From: Deinococcus planocerae
GTDB taxonomy: Bacteria > Deinococcota > Deinococci > Deinococcales > Deinococcaceae
Length of the DNA: 64,000 nt
Direction: 5' to 3'
NCBI RefSeq assembly: GCF_002869765.1
Contig: NZ_PNOR01000002.1
Coordinates: forward strand, 127,320-191,319
Shown here: in pieces, positions 59,021 to 64,000 of the stretch
Layout of the letters: each line of letters begins with the position of its first letter
How positions within the stretch are numbered: position 1 is the first letter of the stretch
Made by a program: the position numbers and the translations under genes
The notes under the pieces: generated by a model
What the model was told of the DNA's origin: nothing
Databases searched by the model: none
Seen by the model: the letters and a program-made list of their open reading frames with translations, nothing else

Positions 59021-60379
59021 TTACCTGATGGTCAGAGTTCCCAGATCTCGTTCAATTCCACTTAAGGGGCTAAAAACAATATTGTTTTGCGATTTTGCCC
59101 CTCCCCAATGAATGCCAAGCAGATTCACCACATTATAAGATGGACCAGGCGGATTAACAGGAATCACTGTGTATGTCTCGTACACAGGAGAGCCACTGTC
59201 ACCCGGATTTGCTTCGTAGTCGGCCCCAAACTGGCATAATCGTACAACCGTATCTCCCGTTGATCCGGTATTATAGCAGGTTCGCGTAATTTTTCCTCCG
59301 GTTGTCCCGGTAGTTCTTCCGATCCTGACGACACCTTGGCCCATAACCAGATTGTAATTCTTGCCCGTAAAGGCCAGAAACGGGCCACTATCCCGAATCG
59401 TTATGGGAGAAATCCTGTTGTTGGTAACCATAAGGTTGCCGAAGTTGGTAAATGTGCCGGGAATATAGCTTGCGAAATTTGCATCACTAAAACGACAATT
59501 AGAGTTCGTGGGACAGCCATTTATATTAGTAAATGGGATAGGGTCTGTCGTTTCAACTCCGATAGCATTATACCCCTGTGTATATTGCACATTGTCCAGA
59601 CTTGCAATTCTACTACTGCAATGACTATTGGTCACAAAACCGTAAGTGCCATTCAGGTAAGCATTAAATCCCAGTGTGCAGACATAACCAGGGAACTCAA
59701 TTTGAAGTCCTCCGGCAATAGGACGATAATAATCTTGGAGAGTGGCTGATGGAGTTGGTGTCTTTCCAATCTCTAGTAAGACCGCATTCTTCGGAACACC
59801 TAGACTGGTCAGAAGCTGGTTTACTTGTGAGAATTCTGCATCGTTTGAGACCGCTATTGTAATACGATTCCGACTCTCGTCAATATCTGTGAAAACAACT
59901 TCCGAGAACTTGACTTTGCTAAGAATCCTTTTGTACCAATAATCCAAACTCTTAAAGGAGTACGCACCTTCCTTGAGCTTGACTTCGGCGGGTACAGTTT
60001 CGCTGGCAGAAGAATTCAAGTTGGAGGCGGCTTTTTTATTCGATTTGAACAATACCTCTTGTCCAAACACCTCCGTTACGGCATTCTTTACCCTGATCTT
60101 TTTATTTGAGTCCTCAGCATCAAAAACGCCTCCCGTAGGAGGCTGCACGTACACCTCTAAATCCCCATCTTGATTGAAAAACATCCCCCCAAAGTCATCG
60201 ATCTTAGAGGCAACTTTAAGGAACTTATCGTCCAAGGTCTGCGAAGCATCCTCTTTCACGGTTTGGCTGGCGAGAGGCGTACCAGGATTGGCAACGGTTG
60301 TGTCGCCTGGCGTCTCATCCTGGGAGCAGGCCACGAGCAGAGAACATGTCAAGGTCAGCAGGGCAAGCGGTTTCCTCAC
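59021..60379 (-). CDS. Trypsin-like serine protease lipoprotein, AT-rich
   Basis: 452 residues from GTG 60379 (GGGAG six bases upstream). Lipobox LLVACSQ. A 200-residue pro-region precedes a chymotrypsin-fold domain like S1 family alpha-lytic proteases: GFVTNSHCS (His), a later Asp (possibly FSDANFASY), and YEANPGDSGSPVYE (Ser). Several Cys pairs (HCS, GCPTNSNC, TCYNTG, LCQFG) suggest disulfides. GC content is far below the window average; probably acquired by transfer together with 58468-59001. Confidence 0.85.
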   Translation of the reverse strand: MRKPLALLTLTCSLLVACSQDETPGDTTVANPGTPLASQTVKEDASQTLDDKFLKVASKIDDFGGMFFNQDGDLEVYVQPPTGGVFDAEDSNKKIRVKNAVTEVFGQEVLFKSNKKAASNLNSSASETVPAEVKLKEGAYSFKSLDYWYKRILSKVKFSEVVFTDIDESRNRITIAVSNDAEFSQVNQLLTSLGVPKNAVLLEIGKTPTPSATLQDYYRPIAGGLQIEFPGYVCTLGFNAYLNGTYGFVTNSHCSSRIASLDNVQYTQGYNAIGVETTDPIPFTNINGCPTNSNCRFSDANFASYIPGTFTNFGNLMVTNNRISPITIRDSGPFLAFTGKNYNLVMGQGVVRIGRTTGTTGGKITRTCYNTGSTGDTVVRLCQFGADYEANPGDSGSPVYETYTVIPVNPPGPSYNVVNLLGIHWGGAKSQNNIVFSPLSGIERDLGTLTIR

Positions 60380-60775
60380 AGAAACTCCCTTCAACAGCCA
60401 ATGGGGTCAATCAACTCTAATTTCCGGAGCTATAAACTGACGACACACCTCCTTTGACTCCATACCTATGAGCAGGGAATGACAAAAGGGTTCCGAGTAG
60501 ATCACATTGAGAGCCCCCGCAAACCGGAGTCAACCGTTTCTTGTTGTTGATAACTTATCAATATACTTAAAATTCAACGGTCGTGGTGAGCAGGACATGA
60601 GGCTTATGTTTGTTTCGAGAGCCGTCATCCCCTACCGGAGAGATATGAGGATATCGGTTCCAGGGTTCTGCCCTTGATGTCCAGTGGAGTTCCAGGCTGC
60701 TGGACGGCATGACGCCACAGCCACCGTCCTCAAGCCATCTGAGTGGAGGTCTTACTCCCGCTCCTCACCTTCCAC
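60380..60775. other. Gene-free stretch with an AT-rich palindrome
   Basis: TTGATAA-C-TTATCAA at 60547-60561 is a perfect 15-bp inverted repeat about 170 bases upstream of the protease gene, a candidate regulator site. Minus-strand TTGACT at 60524-60529 could be a -35 box. No gene is supported here; GC rises again beyond about 60640. Confidence 0.45.
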
Positions 60776-61221
60776 ATGAGCCTTATGCCCGTGACGCTTC
60801 CCCGCCACCTCCTGCTGATTGTCGACAACCCCGCCGGTCTGCTGCTCGCCGAGGAGGCCTTCGCGGCGCTGGGGGTCAAGTCCACGTAACCCCCTGCGAG
60901 AGTGGCCGGTCGGCGTTGGACACCATGCGGCGCCTGGGCGCCCCGCTCCCCGACGTGGTGCGGCTGGACGTGAACATGCCCGCGATGAACGGGTTCGAGG
61001 TGCTCGGGGCGATGAAGGCCGACCCGCAGCTCGCCCTGATCCCCGTGGTGATGCTGACGACGTCCAATAGCCAGGACAACATCCGCCAGGCGTACACCCT
61101 GCACGCCAGCTGGTACCTGCTCAAGTCGGTGAACTTCGCGCAGTTCCTTGAGCAGGGGGAGAGCTTCGTAGAGTTCTGGACCAGCCGCCGCCTGGTGCAC
61201 TGGCCGGAACAGTGTGCCTAG
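60776..61221 (+). pseudogene. Frameshifted single-domain response regulator
   Basis: ATG 60776 reads VTLPRHLLLIVDNPAGLLLA and EEAFAALGV, then TAA; the receiver continues in another frame as CESGRSALDTMRRLGAPLPD, VVRLDVNMPAMNGFEVLGAM and VVMLTTSNSQDNIRQAYTLH. The acidic pair is reduced to VDN (D-N) and Lys is LLKS. One indel near 60890 is required. It resembles the regulator at 57461. Confidence 0.7.
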
Positions 61222-61365
61222 GGGCGTCGGGGTCCGTCTCGCCCAGGGGAAGACCGTGTTGGGACAAGCTTCGGAACTCCTCCTTGGCCCTGGCCGCGAG
61301 GGTACCTCCACTTGGTCGGCGCCCCGTGGAGGAGAACGGCCTCCCCTCTCGGCCTGCCTGAGTCT

Positions 61366-62436
61366 TCAGGCGGGCATCTGGGTGCGGCGCTGGGGCTTGC
61401 CGCGTTTCTCGGTGTACATCCGTTCGTCCGCGAGGCGAACGAGCGCCCCGCTGCTCCTGACCTCCGCAGCACTCGCACTCCCCACGCTCGCCCCCACCTC
61501 CAGGAAGCCCGCCTGCTGTACCTGAAGGACCGCTGCCCCGACCGCCTTCTGCACGGTGGGGAGGTCGTCCACCTCGCACAGCACCGCGTACTCATCGCCC
61601 CCCAACCGGAAGGCCATCGTTTCCGTCCCGAGGTGCCGTTGCAGGGCCTGGGCGAACTCGCGCAGCAGCTCGTCCCCCGCCGCGTGGCCGCGCGTGTCGT
61701 TCACGCCCTTGAGCCCGTCGAGGTCGAGCAGCACCACCGCCAGGTCAGGGCGGCTGGCCCAGGCCTGGTCGAGGGCATGGTCGAAGGCCCGGCGGTTGGC
61801 GAGTCCGGTGAGGGGATCGAGGAGGGCCGAGCGGCGCAATTCCACCATCTCCCGCCCCGCGCCCCGCAGGAGCCAGTCGCCCAGCCCGCCTAGCCCCAGG
61901 GCCAGCAGGACGTTCCAGGCCACGCCGGACAGATGCGTCGGGTCCAGTGGCAGGGCGAGGGTCCCGACCACCAGGCTGTACAGCAGGAAGACCACCGTCC
62001 CCCGGAAGCCGAAGTAGACGGCGGCCAGGGCAGCGGGGAGGATCAGGACGGCGGTGTAGCCGCCGAGGTCGGGCGTGAGGGCCCAGCCCACGCCGTGGAG
62101 TTGGTCGATCCACAGGGCGAAGGGCGCCAGGGCGGCGTAGAAGAGCAGGATGCCCGAGAGGGGGTGAAGGCGGCCGAGCGCCATGCTCACCAGAATGATC
62201 AGGGTGAAGGCCGCGTCCTGCTCGAGGCGGGAGAACTCGCCGGAGAGCAGGTGCAGCCCCAGGCTGACGATCAGGACCGCCCAGGCGGGCCACCACCCCA
62301 GGCGCAGCAGGCGGGTGCGCGGTGTCAGGGAGGCCGGGACCGGTCGGGGCGCGGCCTTCGGGCGGGAGGCGCGGAACATCACGGCCAGGACGGTCGGGTT
62401 GGGAGGGCGGGGGCGGACATGGCCCTCATCCTGCAC
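61366..62436 (-). CDS. Membrane diguanylate cyclase (GGDEF)
   Basis: 356 residues: five or six membrane helices (about 45-190, FTLIILVSMALGRLHPLSGI; LLYSLVVGTLALPLD), then a GGDEF domain with LDPLTGLANRRAFD, DLDGLKGVNDTRGHAAGDE, FRLGGDEYAVL (GGDEY in place of GGDEF) and DERMYTEKR. It makes cyclic di-GMP. No RxxD inhibitory site was seen before GGDEY. GTG 62436 has GAGG upstream; ATG 62379 is an alternative. Confidence 0.88.
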   Translation of the reverse strand: MQDEGHVRPRPPNPTVLAVMFRASRPKAAPRPVPASLTPRTRLLRLGWWPAWAVLIVSLGLHLLSGEFSRLEQDAAFTLIILVSMALGRLHPLSGILLFYAALAPFALWIDQLHGVGWALTPDLGGYTAVLILPAALAAVYFGFRGTVVFLLYSLVVGTLALPLDPTHLSGVAWNVLLALGLGGLGDWLLRGAGREMVELRRSALLDPLTGLANRRAFDHALDQAWASRPDLAVVLLDLDGLKGVNDTRGHAAGDELLREFAQALQRHLGTETMAFRLGGDEYAVLCEVDDLPTVQKAVGAAVLQVQQAGFLEVGASVGSASAAEVRSSGALVRLADERMYTEKRGKPQRRTQMPA

Positions 62437-62728
62437 GCTGCGGCCTCACAGAAGCCTCTCCCCAGGGCGCGGATGTGCGGCGCGTTGATCACCGGACCCG
62501 TCCTGGACGGCCTTTTCACGTCCTCGGCTGCTAGGCATGGGGGCTGTCAGCGGGCTACCCACCCGGTTCCCGCCCGCCCGAGTGATGGCGGTGTTCGGTG
62601 GGTGCGCTGCCCTGCAACGGCTCAACCCGGGGGTGCGGCGGTGGGAGAACTGGGCAAAGGCCCGTACAGGGGATGAGCTGCCAGCTTCCCGTCAGGGGTT
62701 CGTCACTTACCTCTCCTACCGTCAGCCC

Positions 62729-63343
62729 ATGGTCACCCGGCTCACCGCGCTCTTCATGCTCGCCCTGAGCTTCGCGGCGGCAGCGCCTTCCGAGGTTCTC
62801 TATTCCAAACAACTCGACTTCCGCACTGATCGCGAGACGCGCGTCGATCTGGACCTCGGCGCCCCAGCGCTGGTCGGGGCGATCAACACGCCGGGGGAGT
62901 ATGTGTTCGCCCCCCGGGTCAGCTTCCTGTTCCAGAAATTGCGCCCCACCTTGCCCGCGCCTTTCGCGCCGGGGTACATCCTGAACGAGGTGCCCTTTCG
63001 GGTGGTGGCCCACTACCGGGTGTACGCCCAGTCCCCGCTGACGCCCAGCGTCCTGAGCTTGGTGCTTCCGCTCGACGGGGTGAAGCCCGGGGACCTGCTG
63101 CGGGGGTATCTCTGGGACGGCGAGCAGTACACCGAGGTAGGGCATATGGCGCCGCCGGGAGCGTTGGTGGCGCTGGCGCAGTTCTCGCCCCGCTTAACAA
63201 CCAAGAACTTCGGGTATGGCACGCGCGTCCTGGTAGTGGCGGTGGACAAACGGCGGCTCACGCCGGTCTGCCAGAAACGGGGGGGAACCGTGCAGGACGA
63301 CTGGTGTAACGCCTCGGGTTGGCCGGCTGGCCGTCCGTATTAG
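62729..63343 (+). CDS. Secreted protein of unknown function
   Basis: 204 residues: signal peptide (1-19), then a beta-rich body (KQLDFRTDRETRVDLDLGAP; FRVVAHYRVYAQSPL) and two Cys near the C-terminus (PVCQKRGG; DDWCNASG), a possible disulfide. TACCGT (62717-62722) lies six bases before ATG, so it is leaderless. No family recognised. Confidence 0.65.
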   Translation: MVTRLTALFMLALSFAAAAPSEVLYSKQLDFRTDRETRVDLDLGAPALVGAINTPGEYVFAPRVSFLFQKLRPTLPAPFAPGYILNEVPFRVVAHYRVYAQSPLTPSVLSLVLPLDGVKPGDLLRGYLWDGEQYTEVGHMAPPGALVALAQFSPRLTTKNFGYGTRVLVVAVDKRRLTPVCQKRGGTVQDDWCNASGWPAGRPY

Positions 63344-63461
63344 AGGAGGTTCGTCATGATGGCGTCTCCTTTTTTCGAGGCTCAACTCCATCTGCGCACA
63401 ACCAATTCACCCTCAACCTTCAGGGCAATTTCAGAAGGAGAGCTGGCCTGGCTCAAAGGAG

Positions 63462-63484
63462 AAGGCGGCCCGCGAGGCCGCCTT
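63462..63484 (+). terminator. Hairpin after 62729-63343
   Basis: AAGGCGGCC / GGCCGCCTT, a 9-bp stem with 5-base loop, followed by GATTTCT. It may serve both converging genes. Confidence 0.6.
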
Positions 63485-63542
63485 GATTTCTCTAAGTTAG
63501 CGTCGGATGTACGCAAAGTCAAATTATGCAGCCGGATTGGTC

Positions 63543-63893
63543 CTACTTCTTGGCCCTGGTGGTGCTGCGCCCGCGCGTCGTCTTGGCCTTGGCGCCCCTG
63601 GTCTTCTGGGCGCGGGATTGGCCGAGCTGCTGACCCTTTTCAAAGCTCGCCTGCATCTTGCGCCGGGTCTCCTCGGCGAGGGTTTTGAAATCGACCGCTC
63701 CTGACTCAATGTTCTCGACGGTCGGCTTCACCTTGGCGTTGCGGCTGGGGACCGCGGCCAGCTCCTCGTTCATCTGCTGGAACCAAGCCTCGTACTTCGG
63801 GGTCACCTCGATGACCAGCTCGCGGGCCTCCCGGATGCCTGTCTCGTCGCTGCCCCGGCGGCGGTAGGTCTTGCTCAGGAGTTGCACCTGCAT
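63543..63893 (-). CDS. Small basic protein with Lys/Arg-rich tail
   Basis: 116 residues: a helical N-terminal part (REARELVIEVTPKYEAWFQQ; NIESGAVDFKTLAEETRRKM) and a C-terminal tail of repeated Arg/Lys/Thr (KTRGAKAKTTRGRSTTRAKK) that could bind DNA. No good ribosome site precedes ATG 63893. Unknown family; convergent with the secreted protein gene. Confidence 0.5.
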   Translation of the reverse strand: MQVQLLSKTYRRRGSDETGIREARELVIEVTPKYEAWFQQMNEELAAVPSRNAKVKPTVENIESGAVDFKTLAEETRRKMQASFEKGQQLGQSRAQKTRGAKAKTTRGRSTTRAKK

Positions 63894-64000
63894 AACGACG
63901 GGGAAGCGCTCCCAGCCGAGAAAATCTGGGAGTGTCTACGTCACAGATTCTGGGGGAGCGCGTCCGCATTCTGGCAGATGAGTTCCTGGCCGTTCCAACC

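Overview
The window is about 64 kb of very GC-rich DNA that most resembles an accessory replicon or island of a Deinococcus-type bacterium. The signs are many leaderless genes with a TANNNT -10 box six or seven bases before the start codon, a CsoR with a C-H-H metal set as reported for Thermus, and Deinococcus-flavoured envelope proteins. No rRNA, tRNA, CRISPR array, intact transposase or clear replication gene was seen. The species call is inference from style, not from a database match.

Layout. 1-8.3 kb: metal transport (a partial Zn/Cd-type P1B ATPase with two HMA domains, a CopB-like ATPase), two DUF2171 proteins, a His-rich protein and several decayed genes. 8.6-15 kb: an orphan restriction-like nuclease, a Cys-rich copper store (Csp/DUF326) with a DUF305 protein, a C39-like secreted peptidase, trpS and a GIY-YIG/Sel1 protein. 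15.2-22.4 kb: copZ-csoR divergent from copA, a three-copy unknown family (GSCGKPAFALPY motif), a TetR regulator, a polytopic membrane protein and a methyltransferase. 22.8-26.5 kb: a 1224-residue protein ending in a PD-(D/E)XK-like nuclease. 26.6-39.8 kb: an envelope block (two LysM/M23 proteins, DUF305, lgt, DUF3105, two two-component systems, lnt, a Met-rich peptide, a PBP) interrupted by a three-gene zincin operon. 40-44.9 kb: a 1618-residue nuclease-NACHT-repeat protein typical of STAND antiphage defence. 45-53 kb: more secreted and redox proteins. 53.5-64 kb: mostly decayed genes, response regulators, a distinctly AT-rich pair of lipoproteins and a GGDEF protein.

The main new observation is regulatory. 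At least twelve promoters share one architecture: two TTTACA-like half-sites 11 bp apart, then 9-10 bp, then a TANNNT -10 box, so the second half-site sits where -35 should be. They precede the CopB-like ATPase, Csp/DUF305, both C39-like proteins, both other DUF305 genes, a LysM/M23 gene, lgt with DUF3105 and an OmpR-type response regulator/sensor kinase pair, lnt, the Met-rich/PBP unit, a hydrolase and a TlpA fusion. Tandem 11-bp direct repeats are the usual OmpR/PhoB-family operator, and the regulator at 29897-30562 lies inside the regulon. I infer a copper or envelope-stress regulon that pairs metal handling with lipoprotein maturation and cell-wall repair. CsoR palindromes add a second copper control at copA, copZ and upstream of copB.

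About ten genes carry frameshifts or in-frame stops. Either the replicon is decaying or the assembly has uncorrected indels; raw reads would decide.
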